Assembly: GCA_024640485.1 (NCBI GenBank)
Contig: JAHEEY010000038.1
Location: forward strand, 1 to 8,726
Direction: 5' to 3'
DNA: 8,726 bases
Origin: Chloroflexota bacterium
Lineage (GTDB): Bacteria > Chloroflexota > Anaerolineae > Promineifilales > Promineifilaceae
The position numbers were made by a program, and so were the translations under genes. The first letter of the stretch is position 1. The number at the start of each line of letters is the position of its first letter. Positions 1 to 5,889 of the stretch are shown here, in pieces. The notes beneath the pieces were generated by a model, which saw only the letters and a list, made by a program, of their open reading frames with translations, was not told where the DNA came from and made no database searches.

Positions 1-888
1 GATGAGGAAAGCAGCCGTTCGATCATCAAAAGGGCGCTGGATTTAGGGATCAACTTCTTTGATACCGCCAATGTCTATGCCTATGGAAACAGCGAGGAGA
101 TTCTGGGGCGGGCCCTAAAGGATTACGCCAACCGGGACGAAGCCGTGGTCGCCACCAAAGTCTTTGGTGAAATGCGCAAGGGCCCAAATGGCGGCGGCCT
201 TTCCCGAAAAGCGATCATGAGTCAAATAGATGCCAGCCTTAAGCGCCTCAACATGGATTACGTGGACCTTTACATCATCCATCGCTGGGATTACAACACC
301 CCCATCGAAGAGACCATGGAAGCTTTGCATGATGTGGTCAAAGCCGGGAAGGCAAGGTATATCGGCGCTTCTGCGATGTATGCTTTCCAGTTCCATAAGG
401 CGCTTCATGTGGCTGAAAAGAACGGCTGGACCCGTTTTGTCTCGATGCAGAATCACCTGAACCTCATCTACCGCGAAGAGGAGCGGGAGATGATGCCTCT
501 TTGCAGGGAAGAAAAGATCGCGGTGACCCCGTACAGCCCCCTGGCATCGGGCAGATTGGCCCGCGATTGGTCGGAGACAACAGCCCGTCTCCAAACCGAC
601 CCGATTGCCAGGCAGAAATACGACGACACCGCCGAGGCGGATAAATTAGTTGTGGAGCGAGTCACTGAAGTCGCCCAGAAACACGCTGTTCCCCGTGCCC
701 ATATCGCCCTGGCCTGGCTGCTGGGGAAAGAACCTGTGGTGGCGCCTGTTATTGGGGCGACCAAGATCCATCAGCTTGAAAGCACCGTCGAATCCTTGTC
801 GGTTCAGTTAACACCCGAAGAAGCTGCCTATCTGGAAGAGCCCTACACGCCCCATCCGGTCGTTGGCCTGATTCCATATGGGAGTTAG
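1..888 (+). CDS. Aldo/keto reductase, YajO-like (5' partial)
   Basis: The reading frame is open from base 1 and ends at TAG 886-888. It gives 295 residues of an NAD(P)H-dependent aldo/keto reductase, a cytoplasmic TIM-barrel enzyme that reduces aldehydes and ketones. The start lies outside the window, and by family length (about 320-330 aa) roughly 30-40 residues are missing. The catalytic tetrad is visible in window numbering: D21 (FFDTANVYAYG), Y26, K53 (VVATK) and H94 (YIIHRWD). The cofactor-binding C-terminal part shows ALAWLLGKEPVVAPVIGATK. The segment PYSPLASGRLARDW and the end YTPHPVVGL closely resemble E. coli YajO as I remember it, which places it in that subgroup. The physiological substrate cannot be read from sequence. 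It converges on the minus-strand lipoprotein gene, so it is not in that operon. Family assignment is secure; the subgroup is inference. Confidence 0.95.
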   Translation, partial: DEESSRSIIKRALDLGINFFDTANVYAYGNSEEILGRALKDYANRDEAVVATKVFGEMRKGPNGGGLSRKAIMSQIDASLKRLNMDYVDLYIIHRWDYNTPIEETMEALHDVVKAGKARYIGASAMYAFQFHKALHVAEKNGWTRFVSMQNHLNLIYREEEREMMPLCREEKIAVTPYSPLASGRLARDWSETTARLQTDPIARQKYDDTAEADKLVVERVTEVAQKHAVPRAHIALAWLLGKEPVVAPVIGATKIHQLESTVESLSVQLTPEEAAYLEEPYTPHPVVGLIPYGS

Positions 889-967
889 TTGTTAACTGCC
901 CGGAAATACCATGCCGTAAGCAAAGAAGAGGCCCCAACCGGGAAGAGCGCATCCGGCAGGTTGCTGG

Positions 968-1003
968 GGATCGGCCGCTCAGGGATCTCCGAACAGCCGA
1001 TCC
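968..1003. terminator. Stem-loop between convergent genes
   Basis: GGATCGGC (968-975) and GCCGATCC (996-1003) are perfect 8-bp complementary arms around a 20-nt loop. They lie in the 215-bp gap between the convergent AKR and lipoprotein genes, where a shared terminator would be expected. No T-run follows on either strand, so it is not a classical intrinsic terminator. I saw nothing else convincing in 889-1103. Confidence 0.3.
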
Positions 1004-1103
1004 TCACCCTTCAAAGAGCTGATACAGCCGCACACGGACCGTCCCGCATGCAGCTGCACTTGATATCGGGTCCGAAGCTATGCTCTCCGTCCGCTCGGAT
1101 GAT

Positions 1104-1958
1104 TCATTTGATTTCCAGAGAGTTCATCACAGCGTCCAACAGGGTTAGGTCCGGGGTGAACGTATTGGCGGCCTCTGTACTCAGGGCATTAGCCGCGTTT
1201 TCCAGATAAGCGAGGTAATCGCTGCCGAATTCCGGCGGCTCATCCCCACTGATCGTTCCGTCCGCTGGCAGGCTGGGATGGGTGACCGGCAGGACCGCGG
1301 CCACATAATACTTCCCATCACTGGTCAGCCCCTGGAAAGTGTAGATCAGCTCGTGATTATTGAGGGGTACAATCCCCTGGGAAAACTCGGTTAGGTAGCG
1401 CACGCCCTGACCGTCCTTGAAGTCCAGGTACTGCAGCTGCTTGTGCATGACTTGGGTGGCGTTAACCAGCGGCAGGAAAGGCATGATGGCCGTTTCCTGA
1501 GCGGACTGGAGCATGCTTTCCAGTGAGGCAGTGATCTCGCCCGCGCCCTCGTTGGCCTCCCCTAACGCTTTCACATCATAGATAAAAATCTGCGGCTCCA
1601 TGAGGTGGTTGCTGACGGGATACCCTTGCAGCGTCGCCACGGTATACTCAGGCAGCATCTTCCAGTACGGAGCATTCTCACTGGCCAGCACCGCGGCGAC
1701 CGTATCGATTCGAAGGCTGGTGGCTGTGCCGCCCGTATCCAGAGAAATGTCCAGCGATCCTTCGGCGGCGGGAACGTTCGTTGCCGGCGGAGCTGCCGTC
1801 ACCGTTGGTTCTACCGCTGGCACTGGCGTTGATGCTGCCGTAGGATCAGGCTCCTTGGTCGTGGAGTCGGTCGGGGAACAGGCAGCGAGCAGAAGCGAGG
1901 CCCCCAGAAGGGCCGTTAGCAGCTGCGGGATAATTCTAGAATGAGTTTTTGTGAACAA
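1104..1958 (-). CDS. Lipoprotein with Thr/Pro-rich linker, function unknown
   Basis: This encodes an exported lipoprotein of 284 aa. The start chosen is TTG at 1958-1956, because AGGAG (complement of 1966-1970) lies exactly 7 nt upstream. An in-frame ATG at 2015 would add 19 charged residues before the signal peptide and has no comparable ribosome site. The signal peptide has a short basic N-region (KTHSR), a hydrophobic core (LLTALLGASLLLAAC) and a lipobox with the lipid-modified Cys at residue 27. A low-complexity linker rich in T, P, A and V follows (about 30-66), then a globular domain of about 215 residues. That domain includes YPVSNHLMEPQIFIYDVKAL near 113-132 and NNHELIYTFQGLTSDGKYYV near 200-219. 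I do not recognise a named domain. Such linkers are common in Chloroflexota surface lipoproteins. It is the last gene of the minus-strand run, 111 bp after its neighbour. The lipoprotein call is strong; the role is unknown. Confidence 0.85.
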   Translation of the reverse strand: MFTKTHSRIIPQLLTALLGASLLLAACSPTDSTTKEPDPTAASTPVPAVEPTVTAAPPATNVPAAEGSLDISLDTGGTATSLRIDTVAAVLASENAPYWKMLPEYTVATLQGYPVSNHLMEPQIFIYDVKALGEANEGAGEITASLESMLQSAQETAIMPFLPLVNATQVMHKQLQYLDFKDGQGVRYLTEFSQGIVPLNNHELIYTFQGLTSDGKYYVAAVLPVTHPSLPADGTISGDEPPEFGSDYLAYLENAANALSTEAANTFTPDLTLLDAVMNSLEIK

Positions 1959-1965
1959 TTGACAT

Positions 1966-1970
1966 CTCCT
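1966..1970 (-). promoter_or_regulatory. Shine-Dalgarno that decides a TTG start
   Basis: Plus-strand CTCCT reads AGGAG on the minus strand, 7 nt before TTG at 1958. This supports the TTG start over the in-frame ATG at 2015 for the lipoprotein gene. Confidence 0.7.
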
Positions 1971-2069
1971 ATCTAACTTGAAAATAGCCGGCTTCGCCAG
2001 GGCAGCTCGCCCCACCCCATGGCCGATGAGCGCCGGTCAGCTGATTCCCGTCAAAACTGCCGCAATCAC

Positions 2070-2624
2070 CTATTTCATACGTTGTGCGGCTTGTTGGTAA
2101 GTAAGTGGGACGAACACCCAGTAAATCACACCAACGTAGAGCAAAATTATGTGAAAGGCAGGCGGTCCCAAAAGAAGCTGCAGGCCAAAAGCGCCAAACG
2201 AAACGGCTGCCGCCAGCATGCCATAAAGCCGGGTGCGATGCAGCCAGACGTACGGCAGGAAATGCGCGCCGCCTAACGCGGCCATAATGACCGGAATTGA
2301 ACGGGGATTCATATTAAAAGCTACGATCAGGGCCGGCAGCCACAGCGCTTGTGACACCGCCAGCAGCACAGACAATTTTCGCAGCGGATTGTCTGCCGCC
2401 ATGCGCCCCCAACCCATCCACCGTTCCAGCCAAAAGGCAGCCGGCAGAGCCGCTCCGCCCTGAAACAGGACGATCAGCGCGGCTGTCTCTTCCGGCAGGA
2501 CATACGACAGGATCCCACTCACGAGAAAGGTGGTGCCGTAAGCTATCAGGAAAGGTGCACCGCCAGCCGAATTAGCGCTGACTTCTGTAAAAGCTTGGTC
2601 AAGATTCATCATGCTCTGGTTCAT
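2070..2624 (-). CDS. DUF7010-like small integral membrane protein
   Basis: This is a 184-aa protein with about five to six hydrophobic segments (roughly 25-43, 47-65, 84-103, 109-128, 134-152 and 158-174), so it is an inner-membrane protein. The start is ATG at 2624-2622, preceded by GAGGG with a 6-nt spacer; a TTG two codons upstream sits directly on the GAGGG and is less likely. A conserved-looking loop GGAHFLPYVWLHRT lies at 118-131, with its HFLPY core between helices. The overall pattern (short N-terminus, helix pairs, a GAHFLPY motif, about 180-190 aa) resembles the DUF7010 family of uncharacterised membrane proteins; that family assignment is from memory and is inference. It lies between the CPBP protease gene (173 bp upstream, with a strong inverted repeat between) and the lipoprotein gene. 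The function is unknown. Confidence 0.8.
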   Translation of the reverse strand: MNQSMMNLDQAFTEVSANSAGGAPFLIAYGTTFLVSGILSYVLPEETAALIVLFQGGAALPAAFWLERWMGWGRMAADNPLRKLSVLLAVSQALWLPALIVAFNMNPRSIPVIMAALGGAHFLPYVWLHRTRLYGMLAAAVSFGAFGLQLLLGPPAFHIILLYVGVIYWVFVPLTYQQAAQRMK

Positions 2625-2731
2625 TTTCAACCCTCAGTGTCACTTCCTTGTGTCATCTGACTTCTTGTTCTGCTTTGGTCTCTTCAAATCGAGTGTTTCG
2701 CTCGGTTAGCAAACCGTTCTCGCCCTTCTCT

Positions 2732-2773
2732 AGGCTCAGAGGAAGATACCAAATAGCACCTTCCTCTGAGCCT
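2732..2773. repeat. Perfect 14-bp inverted repeat (hairpin)
   Basis: AGGCTCAGAGGAAG (2732-2745) pairs perfectly with CTTCCTCTGAGCCT (2760-2773) around a 14-nt loop. It begins 25 nt past the stop of the CPBP gene and is about 108 nt before the start of the next minus-strand gene. On the minus transcript no U-run follows; on the plus strand CCTTTTC follows, giving a weak T-tract. It could be a terminator, a processing or stability hairpin, or an operator. The rest of 2625-2797 shows only a small CGGTT/AACCG dyad (2703-2716). Confidence 0.6.
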
Positions 2774-2797
2774 CCTTTTCAATCCCGATAGTCCGCC

Positions 2798-3613
2798 TTA
2801 TGCGATCAGCAGATCCGTTACCCCGGATCCCCGCTGGAACATCTGACGTCGGTTCAGCCAGACAACAACGACGGCTGCGGCGATGTAGAAAAGAATGTCC
2901 CACGGTTGAGCGTCAGGAAATATGGGGTTCATCATTTGAAAGTGGTACAGGACAGCGATCAAAAGGCTGCCTCGGCTGGCATTGAACAGGGGGGTCAAAA
3001 TGACAGAAATAGCGACCACCCCGGCGAAGTAGGGGCCGAAGGACCATGCGCTCTGAGGCGTTCCACTCATTAGGAAAGAGGGGATGTGCCAGAGCCCCCA
3101 GATGGCGCCCAGAATCAGCCCTGCCCAGAACGGGGCAAACCGGCGCTGCAGCATAGGCAGGGCAAACCCCCGCCAGCCGAGCTCTTCGATGGGGCCGAGG
3201 AACAATGCCATCGCCATCGCTGGGAACATCTTAGACCAGGGAGAGAAGGGGAATGGGTCATTGATGGTTCCCTTTATGGCGGCTCCGCTGTAGACAATTG
3301 CAGGAATGCCTAAAATGATGAACAGCCACCACAGCCCGGGGGCGCGCCACAGGGTCAGCCGCCGAAAGAAACTGCCCAGCCCCTTCACCCCGTACTGCCG
3401 CCAGGCCAGGAATACGCCGGCGAAGCCCGGTGAGTACACAGCTAAAATGAACAGCGGGTTCGCCGCGCTGATCTCGCCAAAGATGGCCACGATCTGGTCG
3501 GTGAACAGGAACAGCAGCGCTGCTAGCCCCCAGGTCAACCCGAAGGTTATCGCCAGGAACGGGCCTACTGTCTTCGTTGTTACTTCTGTTGGGTTATTTG
3601 AAACTAGATTCAT
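2798..3613 (-). CDS. CPBP-family intramembrane glutamic endopeptidase
   Basis: This is a 271-aa polytopic membrane protein of the CPBP (CAAX protease/bacteriocin-processing, Abi/Rce1-like) family. The family motifs are in place: motif 1 EELGWR with E143/E144 and R148, motif 2 WGLWH ending at H176, and the later H224/N229 in YHFQMMN. By analogy with Rce1, E143/E144, H176 and H224/N229 form the intramembrane active site. About eight hydrophobic segments span residues 17-38, 51-70, 92-112, 128-141, 162-180, 192-210, 216-229 and 237-253. The ATG at 3613-3611 has GGAGG (complement of 3621-3625) 7 nt upstream. Known roles in the family include prenyl-protein processing in eukaryotes and bacteriocin immunity or maturation in bacteria. 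No bacteriocin-like peptide is evident nearby, so the substrate is unknown. Its position among membrane and lipoprotein genes suggests an envelope role. Confidence 0.93.
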   Translation of the reverse strand: MNLVSNNPTEVTTKTVGPFLAITFGLTWGLAALLFLFTDQIVAIFGEISAANPLFILAVYSPGFAGVFLAWRQYGVKGLGSFFRRLTLWRAPGLWWLFIILGIPAIVYSGAAIKGTINDPFPFSPWSKMFPAMAMALFLGPIEELGWRGFALPMLQRRFAPFWAGLILGAIWGLWHIPSFLMSGTPQSAWSFGPYFAGVVAISVILTPLFNASRGSLLIAVLYHFQMMNPIFPDAQPWDILFYIAAAVVVVWLNRRQMFQRGSGVTDLLIA

Positions 3614-3633
3614 CGTAAATCCTCCGTTTATTG

Positions 3634-3682
3634 GTCAGGCATACGGCCTGACTGCGTTGGGACCCTGTCCCGGAATTATTCC
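3634..3682. repeat. Three adjacent inverted repeats in the CPBP leader
   Basis: Nearly the whole gap upstream of the CPBP ribosome site consists of dyads. They are GTCAGGC-ATACG-GCCTGAC (3634-3652), GGGAC-CCT-GTCCC (3659-3671) and GGAAT-T-ATTCC (3672-3682). The first ends 8 nt from the GGAGG of the CPBP gene. They could be operators, or RNA hairpins acting as an attenuator or processing site between the two genes. Confidence 0.55.
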
Positions 3683-3688
3683 TTTTCT

Positions 3689-4249
3689 CTACTTATCGGA
3701 TGTCAGGGAGGGGTCCCAGTAGACCGACAATACGCCGGGGCCAGGCTCAGCCGTCAGTACCAACCGGTATGTGCCCGCCGGCAGCTCTTGTTCCCAGATG
3801 CCGCCTCCGTCTTCATCGGTGCGATAGTTTTCACTATGCAAGATCACCCGGTCACCATCTTCCGGCCCGATCAGGCGGAGATCGAGATAGGCGGTATCGG
3901 CTTTGGGCAGAGTGTAGAAGATGGCCACTGCGGCGGTTTCCGTCAAGGCAAGCTCCCCCAGGAGTTCCTCATCATACGGCTGAGCAGCCAGGTCAACCTC
4001 TGCCGCCTGCTGATAATTCGACGGCGGCATCCCATGTTGATCCCCCAGAAAAGCAGCACAGCCAACGACGAGCATGTTCATAAACACCTTCAACATCAGC
4101 AGGCTCACGGCAGTCCGCCTTCGTGCGGCAGCGGTTTGCCTCTTTCCAATCGGCTGCTCATCATTGCAGGCGCCCTTTCTCGTCAGCCCAAATACAAGCG
4201 GCACACGGCATAAGAAGCGTTCTTTTTTCATCCCGTCAGCAAAATGCAT
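3689..4249 (-). CDS. Membrane-anchored or lipoprotein-like protein with beta-rich exterior
   Basis: This is a 186-aa protein. The start chosen is ATG at 4249-4247, because GGAGG (complement of 4258-4262) lies 8 nt upstream; starts 12 codons earlier lack such a site. Residues 1-46 are basic and cytoplasm-like, ending in ARRR. A hydrophobic segment at about 47-68 follows, containing a lipobox-like LVVGC with Cys64. A polar exterior of about 120 residues comes next. The end alternates like a beta-sandwich (YLDLRLIG near 121-128, LPAGTYRLVLTAEPGPGVLS at 156-175), similar in feel to PPC-like domains, which is inference. If Cys64 is lipidated, the signal peptide has an unusually long N-region; otherwise this is a single-pass protein. 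It is the first gene of the minus-strand run, 75 bp before the CPBP protease gene. The function is unknown. Confidence 0.75.
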   Translation of the reverse strand: MHFADGMKKERFLCRVPLVFGLTRKGACNDEQPIGKRQTAAARRRTAVSLLMLKVFMNMLVVGCAAFLGDQHGMPPSNYQQAAEVDLAAQPYDEELLGELALTETAAVAIFYTLPKADTAYLDLRLIGPEDGDRVILHSENYRTDEDGGGIWEQELPAGTYRLVLTAEPGPGVLSVYWDPSLTSDK

Positions 4250-4308
4250 TGGTAAGTCCTCCATGAATATCCAGTTTGGTTCCATATCTAGGATGTACTG
4301 TCCAGCTT

Positions 4309-4345
4309 AAAACAAGAAACCCCCAGACACATCGGATATGTGGGG
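4309..4345 (-). terminator. Terminator-like hairpin facing the minus-strand run
   Basis: On the minus strand, CCC(C)ACAT (4345-4338) pairs with ATGTG-TCT-GGGG (down to 4320) and is followed by TTTCTTGTTTT (complement of 4309-4319). This is an intrinsic-terminator pattern, with a three-base bulge in the stem. It lies just downstream of the lipoprotein remnant and 60 nt upstream of the next start codon. It could end the remnant's old transcript or act as an attenuator for the run that follows. Confidence 0.45.
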
Positions 4346-4417
4346 AGCATCAGGGCTGGTCAGAGAAAGGGAATGTCTCCTAGCCATATGGCCAGGTACT
4401 CTTTCATATGCATACGC

Positions 4418-4664
4418 TCACTGCGTCATTTCTCGCTTACACGGCCCGCAGCCTCTTTCAATTAGATGCTTGGGCCGCTGCGTAAACCGCGCCGCTGGCC
4501 CGTCGTAGATAGCATCAGCATCAAAACTGATGGTAGCGCTCAGGCAGTTGCGCACCTCCAGTCGATGGTCGACCGCACGCATCCTGCTTTGAAATAGTAG
4601 GGGCCTTTGAGCATGCCGGTAAGATGAACAGGCCGAACAGCCATAATCGTTTCAGCTGCCTCAT
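4418..4664 (-). pseudogene. Frameshifted lipoprotein gene remnant
   Basis: On the minus strand an ATG at 4664-4662 opens a good lipoprotein signal peptide (MRQLKRLWLFGLFILPAC, Cys18). The frame stops after 47 codons at TGA 4523-4521. A second frame, shifted by one base, is open from about 4648 to TGA 4420-4418. It continues with protein-like sequence, including HRLEVRNCLSATISFDADA and later RGCGPCK. Read together they suggest one small lipoprotein of roughly 80 residues or more, broken by a single-base frameshift near 4550-4610. No convincing ribosome site precedes the ATG, which also fits decay. The family is not recognised. The signal peptide is seen directly; that the two frames once joined is inference. 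A sequencing error giving an intact gene is an alternative. Confidence 0.42.
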
Positions 4665-4908
4665 TTACTGCGCATCATGAACCGGGGGGAAATTCGCGTC
4701 TCAATCTGTGATCGTCGACTGTGCGGTACAGTCTAAATTAGAGGATCCCTTGATACATCGGAGGGAGGGCGTTCTTCTGATCAGAAGGTCAGTTTTTCTT
4801 GCGAGTGTGCCGATCTCCCTGGGGCTTCCTTTTACCTGGCTGCTGCTGTACACCATGCGCCTGCTGTCTCTGAGGTAACAGGCGCGTAGTGTCCGCGTTC
4901 TTCTATAT

Positions 4909-5097
4909 CTACGCGGCCGGCGAATCCCGTATATGCGTCCAGTCGTCCGCATAAAAACCGGGGGAATATTCAATATAGCATTGAGATGCAGAACCAGCGA
5001 AAGGGTATCTCTTGAGTAAAACAGTGGCGGCGAGGGCGCCATCTGGCTGAGCTGCAACGGCGTCAGGCTCCCCGGCAGTCCCGCCTATCCGGGGAAG
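4909..5097 (-). pseudogene. Start-less coding-like remnant after the SnoaL-like gene
   Basis: A minus-strand frame is open from 5097 to TAG 4911-4909 (62 residues) without ATG, GTG or TTG. It overlaps the last 13 bases of the SnoaL-like gene in another frame. Its translation reads like real protein: PDGALAATVLLKRYPFAGSA, then SQCYIEYSPGFYADDW and THIRDSPAA. With no start it can only be a remnant or chance. Otherwise the stretch 4665-4908 shows only short dyads: GACTGT-N5-ACAGTC at 4717-4733 and the palindrome CTTCTGATCAGAAG at 4774-4787. I found no gene there. Confidence 0.25.
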
Positions 5098-5513
5098 TTA
5101 ACCACCCCCAGCTGCTGTAGAAAACCCAGCATGTCACTGTACTCCCACTGCTCCACAATCTTGTAATCCTTGAAGCGGTATACCGTGCACCCGGCCAGCT
5201 CCATCTCCTTGCCCGTTGCCGGCACCCCCAGCGTCGGCAGTGGGCCGGTATGCTTGCCTACCCAGGTCCAGCGGGCCACCGCGGTATCCCCCTCCACCAC
5301 CAGCTGGTGGATAGTAGAGCTTGTCTCGCCAAAAGCCGCCAGCATCCCTTCATCACCCTGAAGGTTGGCTTCTAGGCCGGTCACCGGCGGGAACGGGGGT
5401 CGGTGGAATACGATTTCATCGGCATAAAGCTGGTACGCTTTGGCCATATCCCTCTTCTGCCACGCCTCATCGTTCATCTTTGAAATCAATGATTTTATCT
5501 CGTCAGCTGTCAT
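5085..5513 (-). CDS. SnoaL-like / ester cyclase-type protein
   Basis: This encodes a 142-aa protein with the SnoaL-like (NTF2 fold, ester cyclase) pattern. It has an N-terminal helix pair, then YADEIVFHRPPFPPVTGLEA, a central VVEGDTAVARWTWVGKHTG strand region, and the family-typical ending YRFKDYKIVEQWEYSD followed by MLGFLQQLG. Its length matches the family. The start is ATG at 5513-5511 with GGAGG (complement of 5521-5525) 7 nt upstream; a GTG eight codons earlier lies upstream of that site and is unlikely. Members include polyketide cyclases, but most such stand-alone bacterial proteins have no known substrate, and none can be assigned here. It diverges from the PLP enzyme gene. A CCCCGG/CCGGGG dyad (5070-5094) overlaps the stop, without a T-run. 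Confidence 0.88.
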   Translation of the reverse strand: MTADEIKSLISKMNDEAWQKRDMAKAYQLYADEIVFHRPPFPPVTGLEANLQGDEGMLAAFGETSSTIHQLVVEGDTAVARWTWVGKHTGPLPTLGVPATGKEMELAGCTVYRFKDYKIVEQWEYSDMLGFLQQLGVVNFPG

Positions 5514-5615
5514 CACATTTCCTCCAAATTCCAACACTCTCGGCCGGCCAAGCGGGCGGCGAACAATGAATTATCGAATCTTATGGAGCGATGGTGGCGG
5601 TGGTGGCTTCCCGAT

Positions 5616-5634
5616 CGCGTTTCTGCTCAACGCG
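5616..5634. promoter_or_regulatory. Operator-like dyad at the SnoaL promoter
   Basis: CGCGTT (5616-5621) and AACGCG (5629-5634) form a 6-7-6 dyad immediately downstream of the -10 box of the minus-strand promoter, covering the expected transcription start. A repressor bound there would block initiation. No matching regulator is identifiable in the window. Confidence 0.4.
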
Positions 5635-5642
5635 TAAAGGAT

Positions 5643-5672
5643 ATTATAGCATTAGGCCAGATCGCCTGGAAA
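5643..5672 (-). promoter_or_regulatory. Sigma-70-like promoter of the SnoaL-like gene
   Basis: On the minus strand, TTTCCA (complement of 5667-5672), an 18-nt spacer, and a perfect TATAAT (complement of 5643-5648). The TATAAT is preceded by TGC, an extended -10. The predicted start is near 5636, giving a leader of about 120 nt before the ATG at 5513. Confidence 0.55.
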
Positions 5673-5720
5673 GCGGCCCTTCACCGCGCCGGTACTGCGT
5701 CCGCGAGGCTCCCCTGAAAC

Positions 5721-5748
5721 TTGTGCAACCCTCAAAATAAGCTAAGAT
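5721..5748 (+). promoter_or_regulatory. Candidate promoter of the PLP decarboxylase gene
   Basis: TTGTGC (5721-5726), a 16-nt spacer, and TAAGAT (5743-5748) on the plus strand in the 350-bp divergent space. It would leave a leader of about 135 nt before ATG 5890. The match is moderate. Confidence 0.35.
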
Positions 5749-5889
5749 GCACAGCTTGAATCGGGAACGCACAGATGGCGCCACAACGATCCAACCCGCG
5801 CCCTTCCCAGAACACAGCGAGGAATCCGTGGACAGGCCCACCACAAACACCCCCACCCCGAAGCCGCCGCCAGGGAGTAATTAGCCCCC

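Noticed and set aside
889..1209. Plus-strand 106-aa frame after the AKR gene
   Set aside because: It begins with TTG right after the AKR stop, has no ribosome site, overlaps the well-supported minus-strand lipoprotein gene and has no recognisable domain.
4682..4879. Plus-strand open stretch ending in a hydrophobic segment (FLASVPISLGLPFTWLLLYT)
   Set aside because: It has no ATG or ribosome site; a membrane-like stretch alone in a T-rich region is weak evidence.
4701..5057. Minus-strand 118-aa frame in the gene-free segment
   Set aside because: Composition is rich in R and S with no domain and no ribosome site; neighbouring frames there look more protein-like, so it is most likely noise in decayed DNA.
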